This document shows positions 35,771 to 43,981 of a stretch of DNA of 64,000 bases, piece by piece. The notes beneath the pieces were generated by a model. The model saw only the letters and a list, made by a program, of their open reading frames with translations. It was not told the origin of the DNA and searched no databases. How positions within the stretch are numbered: position 1 is the first letter of the stretch; each line of letters begins with the position of its first letter. The position numbers were made by a program, and so were the translations under genes. Source of the stretch: CAVPEV01 sp963703555 (GTDB taxonomy: Bacteria > Actinomycetota > Actinomycetes > Actinomycetales > Cellulomonadaceae); contig CAVPEV010000032.1 of assembly GCA_963703555.1 (NCBI GenBank), forward strand, positions 47,202 through 111,201, in the 5' to 3' direction.

Positions 35771-36771
35771 AGTTCCTCCAGGCTCACACGAGGGTCCGGG
35801 TCGGCGACGACCCGGACGGCGGACACATCGATCTGCTCCGGACCGGGGACCGCGCTGCCCGGCAGCAGCACGGCCGCGCGCCCCCAGGCCACGGCGGTGC
35901 GCAGCCGCTCGGCCGGGCTCCCGACGGCGGCCAGATAGCCGGCGAGGGTGACGTCTCCGGCGCCCACGGTGGACGACGGGCGCAGGGCAGGACCTCCCGC
36001 CCACCAGGTGCCCGTCCCGTCGGCCAGCAGCGCTCCGTGCGCACCGAGGCTGACCAGGACCTCACGAGTGCCGCGCGAGCGCACCCAGGCCGCGGCGGAG
36101 AGCGCATCGGCGACGGTGCGGATCTCCTGGTCGACCAGCTCGGCCAGCTCCTCCTCGTTCGGCTTGACGACGGTCAGGCCGCCGGCCAGCACGGCGCGCC
36201 GCAGCGGCTCGCCCGAGGTGTCCAGGGCGAACGGGACGCCGGCCCGCAGAGCGACACCCGCCAGTCGGGCGAACAGGTCGGCGGGCGCCCCCAGCGGGAG
36301 GCTGCCCGCCGCCACGAGCCGGACCTCGGCGGCCGCCAGCTTGGCCAGACCACCCTCCGCCGGCTCGACCTGGCCGGCCCGGTCGCCCGCGGCCAGCGCG
36401 TCCTGCACGGCGGCGACCAGACTCTGCACCTCGGCAGGACCCAGCCGTGGTCCCGGGGCGTTGATCTTCGTCGTCGTGCCGTCCGCCTCCACCAGGGTGA
36501 CGTTGCTGCGCGTGTTGCCGCAGATCGGCACCGGGCGGGACGGGACCCGCTGGTCGTGCAGCAGGTCCACGAGGTAGCGCCCGTCGGCACCCCCCACCGG
36601 CAGCACGGCGAGTGAGGCGACACCGTGGCGGACCAGGGCCCGCGACACGTTGATGCCCTTGCCCCCCGGGTGGACGTGCATCGCGCGGGCGCGCTGGACC
36701 TCCCCGCGGGCCAGGCCGTCGACGTCGTAGGCGCGGTCGACGCTGGGGTTGGGCGTGACGGTGACGATCAT
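35767..36771 (-). CDS. fruK: 1-phosphofructokinase
   Basis: A 334-residue PfkB-family kinase that phosphorylates fructose-1-P from the fructose PTS to fructose-1,6-bisP. Motifs are TPNPSVDRAYDV (6-17), HVHPGGKGINVSRAL, VVKPNEEELAELV and the catalytic STVGAGDVTLAGYLAA with Asp. Both ends overlap neighbours by 4 bp (fruR upstream, fruA remnant downstream). It appears intact although the permease downstream is not; without FruA, its substrate would have to come from another permease. Confidence 0.95.
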   Translation of the reverse strand: MIVTVTPNPSVDRAYDVDGLARGEVQRARAMHVHPGGKGINVSRALVRHGVASLAVLPVGGADGRYLVDLLHDQRVPSRPVPICGNTRSNVTLVEADGTTTKINAPGPRLGPAEVQSLVAAVQDALAAGDRAGQVEPAEGGLAKLAAAEVRLVAAGSLPLGAPADLFARLAGVALRAGVPFALDTSGEPLRRAVLAGGLTVVKPNEEELAELVDQEIRTVADALSAAAWVRSRGTREVLVSLGAHGALLADGTGTWWAGGPALRPSSTVGAGDVTLAGYLAAVGSPAERLRTAVAWGRAAVLLPGSAVPGPEQIDVSAVRVVADPDPRVSLEEL

Positions 36772-37529
36772 GCGCGCACCACCGTGGGGCCGACCGCCTC
36801 GATCTCGTCGGCGAGCTCGGCGTCCACGCCGGAGTCGGTGACGATGGTGTCCACGTCGGTCAACGGCACGACGTGGGCGAGGTCCGTGCGGCCGAACTTG
36901 CTGTGGTCGGCCAGCACGACCGTCCGCCGCGCGGCGCGCACAAGGGCCCGCTTGACGCTCGCCTCGGCCAGGTCCGGCGTGGTCAGCCCGTGCTCCACGG
37001 TCAGCCCGTTGGTGCCGAGGAACGCCACATCGGCGTGGATCTCCGCGAGGTCCCGCAACGCCCACTCCCCGACCGCGGCCAGCGTCCGCGCCCGGACCGT
37101 GCCGCCCACCAGGTACAGCGTGATGTTGCGGCGTCCGGCGAGCACCGCGGCGACGGCGAGCGCGTGGGTGACGACCACGAGCTCCAGCTCGGTCGGCAGC
37201 AGCTGGGCCAGGCGCACCGTGGTGGTGCCGGCGTCCAGCACCACGGCCCCTCCGTCGGGCAGCTCGGCCAGCGCCGCAGCGGCGATCCGGTCCTTCTCCG
37301 CCGCGAGCACGCCCTCGCGGTCGGCGACCGCAGGCTCGAACCCCAGGCGCTCGACGGGGATGGCGCCGCCGTGCACCCGGCGCACGAAGCCGTGCCGCTC
37401 GAGCACGGTGAGGTCCCGACGGACGGTCTCGGGGGTGACGTCCAGGGCGCGGGCGAGGCTGCTGACGTCGACCCGACCGTCACGTCGAGCGACGGTGAGG
37501 ATCTCCTGGTGCCGCTCCGGTGCGTACAT
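36768..37529 (-). CDS. DeoR-family transcriptional regulator (FruR-like)
   Basis: A 253-residue DeoR-family regulator. The N-terminal HTH is YAPERHQEILTVARRDGRVD with DVTPETVRRDLTVLERHGFVRRVHGGA (split by position, about 25-56). The C-terminal DeoRC sensor domain has LDAGTTTVRLAQLL, TLYLVGGTVRA, FLGTNGLTVEHGLTTPD and VLADHSKFG. Such proteins sense sugar phosphates, commonly fructose-1-P when next to fruK. It leads the operon and overlaps fruK by 4 bp; self-control from the promoter at 37579-37608 is likely. Confidence 0.9.
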   Translation of the reverse strand: MYAPERHQEILTVARRDGRVDVSSLARALDVTPETVRRDLTVLERHGFVRRVHGGAIPVERLGFEPAVADREGVLAAEKDRIAAAALAELPDGGAVVLDAGTTTVRLAQLLPTELELVVVTHALAVAAVLAGRRNITLYLVGGTVRARTLAAVGEWALRDLAEIHADVAFLGTNGLTVEHGLTTPDLAEASVKRALVRAARRTVVLADHSKFGRTDLAHVVPLTDVDTIVTDSGVDAELADEIEAVGPTVVRA

Positions 37530-37578
37530 GCCGACCCCGTCGTCCGCCGGTCGACGCCGTCCGCCGGCCGCTGCCCGC

Positions 37579-37608
37579 AGAATGCACCCGGTGGCAGCAG
37601 GGTGTCAA
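37579..37608 (-). promoter_or_regulatory. Predicted sigma-70 promoter of the fru/pts operon
   Basis: On the minus strand TTGACA (37603-37608) and CATTCT (37579-37584) are separated by 18 bp, about 50 bp before the fruR start. Just upstream lies an A/T-richer stretch with TGTTTCTGTATGTTTGTG, unlike the surrounding GC-rich DNA, in which TGTTT recurs and which may be the regulator's site. Assigned from sequence only. Confidence 0.55.
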
Positions 37609-37681
37609 CACAAACATACAGAAACAGATCGGAACGGATATCCGACTCACAGCCGTGCCGAGGCAGCGCTGCAGGGACGGA

Positions 37682-38808
37682 TCACCGTGGCTGGTACGGC
37701 GAGACGACGACCTCCACCCGCTGGAACTCCTTGAGGTCGGAGTACCCGGTGGTGGCCATCGCTCGGCGCAGCGCCCCGACCAGGTTGAGGGTGCCGTCCG
37801 CCGTGCGGCCCGGACCGTGCAGGATCTGCTCGAGCGTTCCGGCGGTGCCGACGTGCACCCGCTCGCCGCGGGGCAGCTCGGCGTGGTGTGCCTCGGGCCC
37901 CCAGTGCCACCCCCGCCCGGGGGCTTCTGCCGCCCGGGCCAGCGCGGCGCCGAGCATCACCGCGTCGGCACCGCAGGCGATCGCCTTGACCAGGTCGCCC
38001 GAGCGGCCCACGCCGCCGTCGGCGATGACGTGGACGTAGCGACCGCCGGACTCGTCGAGGTAGTCCCGCCGGGCGGCGGCGACGTCGGCCACGGCCGTGG
38101 CCATCGGGGCGTGGATGCCGAGCGTGACGCGCGTGGTGTGGGCCGCTCCGCCGCCGAAGCCGACGAGCACGCCCGCCGCGCCGGTGCGCATGAGGTGCAG
38201 TGCCGCCGTGTAGGTGGACGCGCCGCCGACGATCACCGGCACGTCGAGCTCGTAGATGAACCGCTTGAGGTTGAGCGGCTCGACCCGCCCGGACACGTGC
38301 TCGGCCGAGACCGTGGTGCCGCGGATGACGAACAGGTCGACGCCCGGCGTCCACGACCGCGCTTCCAGAACTCCTGGGTCCGCTGCGGGGACAGCGCGCC
38401 GGCGACGGTCACGCCGCCGGCCCGGATCTCCCGGAGCCGCTCGGTGACCAGGTCGGAGTCGATCGGCGCGGAGTAGATCTGCTGCATGCGCTCGGTGGCG
38501 CGGCCGGCCGGCAGCTCGGCGATCTCGGCGAGCAGGGGTTCCGGGTCGGCATAGCGGGTCCACAGACCCTCCAGGTCCAGCACGCCGATGCCGCCGAACC
38601 GGCCCAGCTGCACCGCCGTGGCCGGGCTCATCACCGAGTCCATGGGTGCCGCGAGGATGGGCAGGTCCATGTGGTAGGCGTCGATCTGCCAGGCGACGGA
38701 GACCTCCTCCGGGTCGCGCGTCCGCCGCGACGGGACCACGGCGACGTCGTCGAAGGAGTAGGCCCGGCGGCCCCGCTTGCCCTGACCGATCTCGATCTCG
38801 TTGCTCAC
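37682..38808 (-). CDS. GuaB3-type IMP dehydrogenase family protein, frameshifted
   Basis: A GuaB3-family protein of about 374 residues once the frame is repaired. The GTG start gives SNEIEIGQGKRGRRAYSFDD, then LPILAAPMDSVMSPATAV; the second part has VIVGGASTYTAALHLMRTGA, VIADGGVGRSGDLVKAIACGADAVMLG and ends VEVVVSPYQPR. Near 38350-38372 two single-base insertions 17-18 nt apart (an extra C after the FWK codons, an extra G in the Ala-Gly codons) break the frame; removing both restores FWKAVVDAGVDLFVIRG. The catalytic Cys loop of true IMPDH is not seen. Because all other sequence is well conserved, a sequencing error is at least as likely as decay. It lies in the usual place near guaB. Confidence 0.85.
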
Positions 38809-39042
38809 CGGCCCAGGCTACCGGCGGGCCCGACACCGCCCCGCCTGCCGCACCCGCACCGCTGGGGCGCGGACCGGTCAGCCGGTCGACCCGGTAGCGA
38901 CCGGCGGGCTCGAGGTCGTGGCGCACCGCGGCCACCTCGCCGTGGCCGGGCGCGACGAGGACCGGGGTGCCGCCGGTGCCGCGGGGGGGCCGGCCGTGTC
39001 AGACCTCGGTGCCATGCTGACGGCCGAAGCGAGGAGGCTGCC

Positions 39043-39873
39043 ATGGGCTGGGCGGACGGGCCCGTTCTGGGGTTCGACACCGAGACGACCGGTGTCGACG
39101 TACGCAACGATCGGGTGGTCAGCGCGGCGCTGGTGGGTCGCCACGGCGAGGTGTCCGTCGTGCAGACGTGGCTCATCGACCCGGGGGTGGCCATCCCCGC
39201 GGCGGCGACGGCGATCCACGGCATCACCACGAAAGCGGTCCGAGAGCACGGCGCACCCGCCGCGGTCGCGCTCGAGGAGCTCGCCGGGCAGCTCGCCGCG
39301 GCCTTCCGCGCCGGGGTGCCCGTGGTGGCCTACAACGCGGCCTTCGACCTCACCCTGCTCGAGCACGACCTTCGCCGGCACGGGCTGCGCACCCTGCACG
39401 ACCGCCTCGGCGGTCGACTGGTCCCGGTCATCGACCCCTTGGTGCTGGACCGCGCCGAGGATCCCTACCGCTCCGGCCCGCGCAAGCTCGTCGACCTGTG
39501 CGGCCACTACCGGGTGGGCGGCACGGACGGCCTGCACGCCGCCGACGCCGACGTCCTGGCGACGCTGGACGTGCTCGCCGAGCTGGTCCGTCGCTACCCC
39601 CACCTGGCCGCCTTGGACACGCAGGCCCTGCACGCCTATCAGGTCCAGGCCCATCAGCGGTGGGCGCAGTCGTTCAACGCCTGGCGCAGCCGACGCGGCC
39701 TGGCCGGACCTGGGGCCCGCATCGTCTGGCCGTGCGACCCGGCGGACCTCGCGCCGCCCGAAGCGGCTGCGACGCTCGCCCTGGCGCTCACCGCAGCCGC
39801 AGCCACGGCCGACCAGGAGGGCATGGACGCTGCGCACGAGCCAGCGGCTCACGGAATCTCATCCGCGATATAG
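39043..39873 (+). CDS. DEDDh 3'-5' exonuclease (DnaQ-like)
   Basis: A 276-residue exonuclease of the DnaQ family. ExoI is VLGFDTETTGVD with Asp12 and Glu14; ExoII is VAYNAAFDLTLLEHD; ExoIII is GLHAADADVLATLDVL with the DEDDh His and Asp. The C-terminal part (HQRWAQSFNAWRSRRG) is typical of the actinobacterial single-protein family next to guaB3. GAGGAGG upstream fixes the ATG. It is divergent from guaB3; the 234 bp between hold no convincing gene. Confidence 0.9.
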   Translation: MGWADGPVLGFDTETTGVDVRNDRVVSAALVGRHGEVSVVQTWLIDPGVAIPAAATAIHGITTKAVREHGAPAAVALEELAGQLAAAFRAGVPVVAYNAAFDLTLLEHDLRRHGLRTLHDRLGGRLVPVIDPLVLDRAEDPYRSGPRKLVDLCGHYRVGGTDGLHAADADVLATLDVLAELVRRYPHLAALDTQALHAYQVQAHQRWAQSFNAWRSRRGLAGPGARIVWPCDPADLAPPEAAATLALALTAAAATADQEGMDAAHEPAAHGISSAI

Positions 39874-39926
39874 CAGAGCATCCCTCCAGGGGAAATGTTG
39901 GCGTGGCTGGCACAATGAGCGCGCGC

Positions 39927-39946
39927 GTAACTCATGGCTGAGTTAC
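39927..39946. promoter_or_regulatory. 20-bp palindrome upstream of the HTH-MurA gene, candidate operator
   Basis: GTAACTCATGGCTGAGTTAC: perfect 8-bp arms gtaactca/tgagttac with a 4-bp tggc spacer. It ends 10 bp before the GTG at 39957, in DNA noticeably richer in A/T than its surroundings. It is a good candidate for the binding site of the HTH domain encoded by the very next gene; a small RNA hairpin over the ribosome site is the alternative. Confidence 0.65.
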
Positions 39947-39956
39947 GCTGGGACCC

Positions 39957-41495
39957 GTGACGACCAGTGTGGACACCCCCCAGCATCTCGCCCAGGTCGG
40001 TGCGCTCGTGCGCAGCGCGCGCCAGCACCGCGGACTCACCCAAGCCCAGCTCGGCGAGCTGCTGGGCACGAGCCAGTCCGCCGTGCACCGCATCGAGCAG
40101 GGCGCCCAGAACGTCAGCCTGGACATGCTCACCCGGATCAGCGAGGCCCTGGACTCCCCCATCGTGACCTTCGGCGGCCAGCACACGCACCTGCGCGTCC
40201 AGGGCGGCCACCGCCTCTCCGGGCGCATCGAGGTGAACACGAGCAAGAACGGCGCGGTCGCCCTGCTGTGCGCCTCGCTGCTCAACCGGGGGACGACACG
40301 GCTACGCCGGGTCGCCCGGATCGTGGAGGTCGACCGCATCGTCGACGTGCTGCGCAGCATCGGGGTCCGCGCGACCTGGTCCGTCGACGGCCGTGACCTG
40401 CAGATCCAGGTGCCCGACCAACTCGATCTGGCCGGCATCGACGTGGACGCGGCGCGGCGCACCCGGTCGATCATCATGCTGCTCGGCCCGCTGCTCGGGC
40501 GCTATGACGAGTTCCAGCTGCCCTACGCCGGCGGCTGCGACCTCGGCACCCGCACCGTCGAGCCGCACATGATCGCGCTGCGCCCGTTCGGCCTGGCGGT
40601 GACGGCCACCGGCGGGACCTACCACGCGCACGTCACGGGCACGGGGGCCCGCGACGTGTCCATCGTGCTCACCGAACGTGGTGACACCGTCACCGAGAAC
40701 GCGATCATGGCCGCGGCCCGTCACGACGGCGTGACGACGATCCGCAACGCCAGCCCCAACTACATGGTCCAGGACCTGTGCTTCTACCTCGAACTGCTCG
40801 GCGTGCAGGTGGACGGCATCGGCACGACGACCCTGCGGGTGCACGGGCACACCACCATCGACGCCGATGTGGAGTACGCGGTCTCGGAGGACCCGGTGGA
40901 GGCGATGAGCCTGCTCACGGCCGGCATCGTCACGGGGTCGCAGATCACCGTCGCCCGGGTGCCGATCGAGTTCATGGAGATCGAGCTGGCCACCCTCGCG
41001 GAGATGGGCCTGCGCTACGACCAGACGGCGGAGTACCTGGCGGCCAACGGGCGGACCCGCCTGGTCGACGTCACGGTGCACCCCGGCGACCTGCACGCCC
41101 CGATCGACAAGATCCACCCCATGCCCTTCCCCGGGCTGAACATCGACAACCTGCCGTTCTTCGTGGTCATCGCCGCCTGCGCGCAGGGCAAGACGCTCAT
41201 CCACGACTGGGTGTACGAGGGCCGAGCCATCCACCTCACGGACCTCACCCGGCTCGGGGCGGACGTGCGCCTGCTCGACGCGCACCGCCTGGACGTCACC
41301 GGTCCGACCCGCTGGTCCGGCGCGGAGGTGTCCTGCCCGCCGGCGCTGCGCCCCGCCGTGGTGATCCTGCTCGCCATGCTCGCCGCCAAGGGCACCTCGG
41401 AGCTGCGCAACGTCGACATCATCGCCCGCGGCTACGAGCAGCTCCAGGAGCGCCTCGTCGAGCTCGGCGCCCACATCGAGACCTTCCGGGACTGA
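39957..41495 (+). CDS. XRE-type HTH fused to MurA-like UDP-GlcNAc 1-carboxyvinyltransferase
   Basis: A 512-residue fusion. Residues 11-66 are a Cro/CI HTH (ALVRSARQHRGLTQAQLGEL, GTSQSAVHRIEQG). From about 78 to the end is an EPSP-synthase/MurA fold that would transfer enolpyruvate from PEP to UDP-GlcNAc in peptidoglycan synthesis. Residues matching E. coli MurA are kept: Lys97-Asn98 (TSKNGA), nucleophile Cys194 and Arg199 in AGGCDLGTRTVEPH, Asp397 in NIDNLP and Arg423 in EGRAIHL. It may therefore be an active enzyme. The extra N-terminal HTH and the palindrome immediately upstream suggest autoregulation or a moonlighting repressor; that is inference. The GTG at 39957 is the first start in frame after the palindrome. 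Confidence 0.9.
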   Translation: MTTSVDTPQHLAQVGALVRSARQHRGLTQAQLGELLGTSQSAVHRIEQGAQNVSLDMLTRISEALDSPIVTFGGQHTHLRVQGGHRLSGRIEVNTSKNGAVALLCASLLNRGTTRLRRVARIVEVDRIVDVLRSIGVRATWSVDGRDLQIQVPDQLDLAGIDVDAARRTRSIIMLLGPLLGRYDEFQLPYAGGCDLGTRTVEPHMIALRPFGLAVTATGGTYHAHVTGTGARDVSIVLTERGDTVTENAIMAAARHDGVTTIRNASPNYMVQDLCFYLELLGVQVDGIGTTTLRVHGHTTIDADVEYAVSEDPVEAMSLLTAGIVTGSQITVARVPIEFMEIELATLAEMGLRYDQTAEYLAANGRTRLVDVTVHPGDLHAPIDKIHPMPFPGLNIDNLPFFVVIAACAQGKTLIHDWVYEGRAIHLTDLTRLGADVRLLDAHRLDVTGPTRWSGAEVSCPPALRPAVVILLAMLAAKGTSELRNVDIIARGYEQLQERLVELGAHIETFRD

Positions 41496-41515
41496 CCCCG
41501 CCCCGCACGGCCGCC

Positions 41516-41555
41516 GCCGGCCACTCGGGGCGCCGGCCACTCGGGCGCCGGCCAC
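41516..41555 (+). repeat. 15/16-bp tandem repeat, 2.6 copies
   Basis: Units built on gccggccactcggg begin at 41516, 41532 and 41547 between the convergent HTH-MurA and guaB genes. The copies are self-complementary in part (gccggc), so the array could also terminate transcription from either side. Confidence 0.6.
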
Positions 41556-41590
41556 GACCCCGGGCCGGCGTCACGCGAGCGCCCGGGGGG

Positions 41591-43132
41591 TCAGCGCGTC
41601 GACGGGTAGTTCGGTGCCTCACGGATCATCTGCACGTCGTGCGGGTGGGACTCCTTGAGGCCCGCGGGCGTGATACGGACGAACCGGCCGCGCTCCTGCA
41701 GGCTGGGCACGGTCCGCGCGCCGACGTAGAACATCGACTGGTGCAAGCCCCCGACGAGCTGGTGGACCACCGCGGCGAGCGGGCCACGGTACGGCACCTG
41801 ACCCTCGATGCCCTCGGTGATGATGTCCTCGTCGGGCAGGTCCCCTTGGAAGTACCGGTCCTTCGAGTACGACCGGTGGTCGCCGCGGGACTGCATGGCG
41901 CCCAGGGAGGCCATCCCGCGATAGCGCTTGTACTGCTTGCCGTTGACGAAGACGAGGTCGCCGGGGGACTCGTCGCAGCCGGCGAACAGCCCGCCGATCA
42001 TCACCGAGTCCGCCCCGGCGACGAGCGCCTTGGCGATGTCCCCGGAGTACTGCAGGCCGCCGTCGCCGATCACCGGCACGCCGGCCGGCCGCGCGGCCAG
42101 CGCCGCCTGGTAGATCGCGGTGACCTGCGGGACACCGACGCCGGCCACGACGCGCGTGGTGCAGATGGATCCTGGGCCGACGCCCACCTTGACGGCATCG
42201 ACGCCGGCGTCGACGAGCGCCTGGGCGCCGTCCCGGGTGGCGATGTTGCCGCCGATCACCTGCACCTGGCGGGTGTCCGGGTCGGACTTGAGCCGGCGGA
42301 CCATGTCGAGCATGAGGCGAGCGTGGCCGTTGGCGGTGTCGACGACGAGCACGTCGACACCCGCCTCGACCAGCGTGACGGCCCGCTCCCACGCGTCCCC
42401 GAAGAAGCCCACCGCCGCACCGACGAGCAGGCGGCCCTCGCCGTCCTTCGTCGCCAGGGGGTACTGCTCCGACTTGGTGAAGTCCTTGACGGTGATGAGC
42501 CCGCGCAGCACGCCCGCCGGGTCGACCAGCGGGAGCTTCTCGATCTTGTGCCGGGCGAGCAGGGCCGCAGCGTCGTTCCTGCTGATCCCGACCGGAGCGG
42601 TGACCAGGGGCATCGGCGTCATGACCTCGCGGACCAGCATGGTGGCTCGGTCCTGCGAGTCGACGAACCGCACGTCCCGGTTGGTGACGATGCCCAGGAG
42701 GTGGTCCCGCTCGTCCACCACGGGCAGCCCGGACACCCGGTACGTCCCGCACAGCCGGTCCAGCTCCGTGAGGGAGGCTTCGGGGCCCACGGTCACCGGG
42801 TCGGTGATCATGCCCGACTCGGACCGCTTGACCAGCTCGACCTGATGAGCCTGGTCGGCGATCGACAGGTTGCGGTGCAGCACGCCGATGCCGCCCTGCC
42901 GAGCCATGGCGATCGCCATCCGCGACTCCGTGACCGTGTCCATCGCCGCCGTGAGCAGCGGCACCCGCAGGCCGATCTCACGGGTGAGCCGGGTGGACGT
43001 GTCGACCTCGCTGGGGACGACGTCCGTCTCGCCGGGGAGCAGCAGGACGTCGTCGTAGGTGAGGCCGACGAACCCGAACGGGTCGGCGGGTCCGGTCGCC
43101 GCCGGTGACGACTCGGTGGTGGGCTCAGCCAT
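41591..43132 (-). CDS. guaB: IMP dehydrogenase
   Basis: A 513-residue IMPDH, the rate-setting step to GMP. The barrel opens GLTYDDVLLLPGETDVVPSE. Two CBS domains fill about 105-225 (TDPVTVGPEASLTEL, VREVMTPMPLVTAPVGISR); the catalytic loop GPGSICTTRVVAGVGVPQ has the Cys nucleophile; the flap region holds YRGMASLGAM and SRGDHRSY. The end PNYPSTR is normal. It starts at ATG 43132, 72 bp downstream of the response-regulator gene, and converges on HTH-MurA. Confidence 0.97.
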   Translation of the reverse strand: MAEPTTESSPAATGPADPFGFVGLTYDDVLLLPGETDVVPSEVDTSTRLTREIGLRVPLLTAAMDTVTESRMAIAMARQGGIGVLHRNLSIADQAHQVELVKRSESGMITDPVTVGPEASLTELDRLCGTYRVSGLPVVDERDHLLGIVTNRDVRFVDSQDRATMLVREVMTPMPLVTAPVGISRNDAAALLARHKIEKLPLVDPAGVLRGLITVKDFTKSEQYPLATKDGEGRLLVGAAVGFFGDAWERAVTLVEAGVDVLVVDTANGHARLMLDMVRRLKSDPDTRQVQVIGGNIATRDGAQALVDAGVDAVKVGVGPGSICTTRVVAGVGVPQVTAIYQAALAARPAGVPVIGDGGLQYSGDIAKALVAGADSVMIGGLFAGCDESPGDLVFVNGKQYKRYRGMASLGAMQSRGDHRSYSKDRYFQGDLPDEDIITEGIEGQVPYRGPLAAVVHQLVGGLHQSMFYVGARTVPSLQERGRFVRITPAGLKESHPHDVQMIREAPNYPSTR

Positions 43133-43204
43133 TGGCCGATGATACGTCGCACCGGTCCGCCGCCGGCGGCCGGGTCACGAGCGCCAGGACGAGGCCGTCC
43201 GGTA

Positions 43205-43861
43205 TCAGGGAATGAGCCCGCGCCGCAGCCCGATGGCGACCGCCTGGGCGCGGCCCGACGCCCCGAGCTTGCGGAACATCCGGCGTGCGTGCGTCTTCAC
43301 CGTGTCCTCGGACAGGTAGAGCTCCGCGCCGATCTGCGCGTTCGAGCGGCCGTTGCTCATGCCGACGAGCACCTCGACCTCTCGCTCGGTCAGGCCGACC
43401 GGGCCCGGACCACCGGGCCGACGCATCGCTTGACTGGGCACCCCGGCGCCCCAGGGCGGCCCGAGCGGCGCGTCCTCGCCCGCCGTGATCGGCGCCGACG
43501 CCAGCACGTGCGCCGCGACGGCAGCGAGCTCGGCGACCCCGACGTCGGGGGCCAGGAAGCCCCGTGCACCGATGGCCAGGGCGCGGCCCAGCGCAACCTC
43601 GTCGCCGGGCTGCGCGAGCAGCACCACCGCCGTGCGCTCCGCCGTCGCGCGCACCCGGCGGACCGCTTCCGTCGGGCCGGCACCGGGTAGGTGGGCGTCG
43701 AGCAGGACGATGGCCGGCGGCGCGTCCCGGACCAGGTCCAGGAGCTCCTCGACCGTCGCGGCCGCCGACACAGGGGACAGCGCGGGGACGGCTCGGGCCG
43801 TCGTCACCAGGTGCTCGCGCAGGTCGGAGGTCGCGTGGCAGACGACAGCCCCCGCCATCAC
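43205..43861 (-). CDS. Atypical NarL/LuxR-type response regulator, BldM-like by position
   Basis: A 218-residue receiver-LuxR protein. The output HTH is textbook: LTEREVEVLVGMSNGRSNAQ, then AELYLSEDTVKTHARRMFRKLG. The receiver keeps Asp55 (VLLDAHLPG), but the acidic pair is missing (VVCHATSD where VDD would be) and the switch Lys is replaced (GFLAPDV, Pro105). Phosphorylation control is therefore doubtful. Its place beside guaB and near whiB/groES equals that of bldM in Streptomyces, itself an atypical regulator; orthology is inferred. No partner kinase is adjacent. Confidence 0.85.
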   Translation of the reverse strand: MMAGAVVCHATSDLREHLVTTARAVPALSPVSAAATVEELLDLVRDAPPAIVLLDAHLPGAGPTEAVRRVRATAERTAVVLLAQPGDEVALGRALAIGARGFLAPDVGVAELAAVAAHVLASAPITAGEDAPLGPPWGAGVPSQAMRRPGGPGPVGLTEREVEVLVGMSNGRSNAQIGAELYLSEDTVKTHARRMFRKLGASGRAQAVAIGLRRGLIP

Positions 43862-43981
43862 GGCTCCTTCGGTTCGTCGACGGTCGCACGACCGCTGTCG
43901 TGCTGGTGTATCGGCGCAGCCCGGTCTCGGGTTAACGGTCCGGACCGATCGACGTCGTCGCCGGCCGTCGACCGACCCGGC

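Noticed and set aside
38809..39042. Possible small gene or remnant on the minus strand (residues like VRHDLEPAGRYRVDRL) between guaB3 and the exonuclease
   Set aside because: Short, without a credible start or ribosome site, and no family was recognised; left as intergenic.
41496..41590. Riboswitch or leader for guaB
   Set aside because: The stretch lies downstream of guaB, which is on the minus strand, and contains only tandem repeats; the short upstream gap of guaB (43133-43204) shows no purine-type riboswitch.
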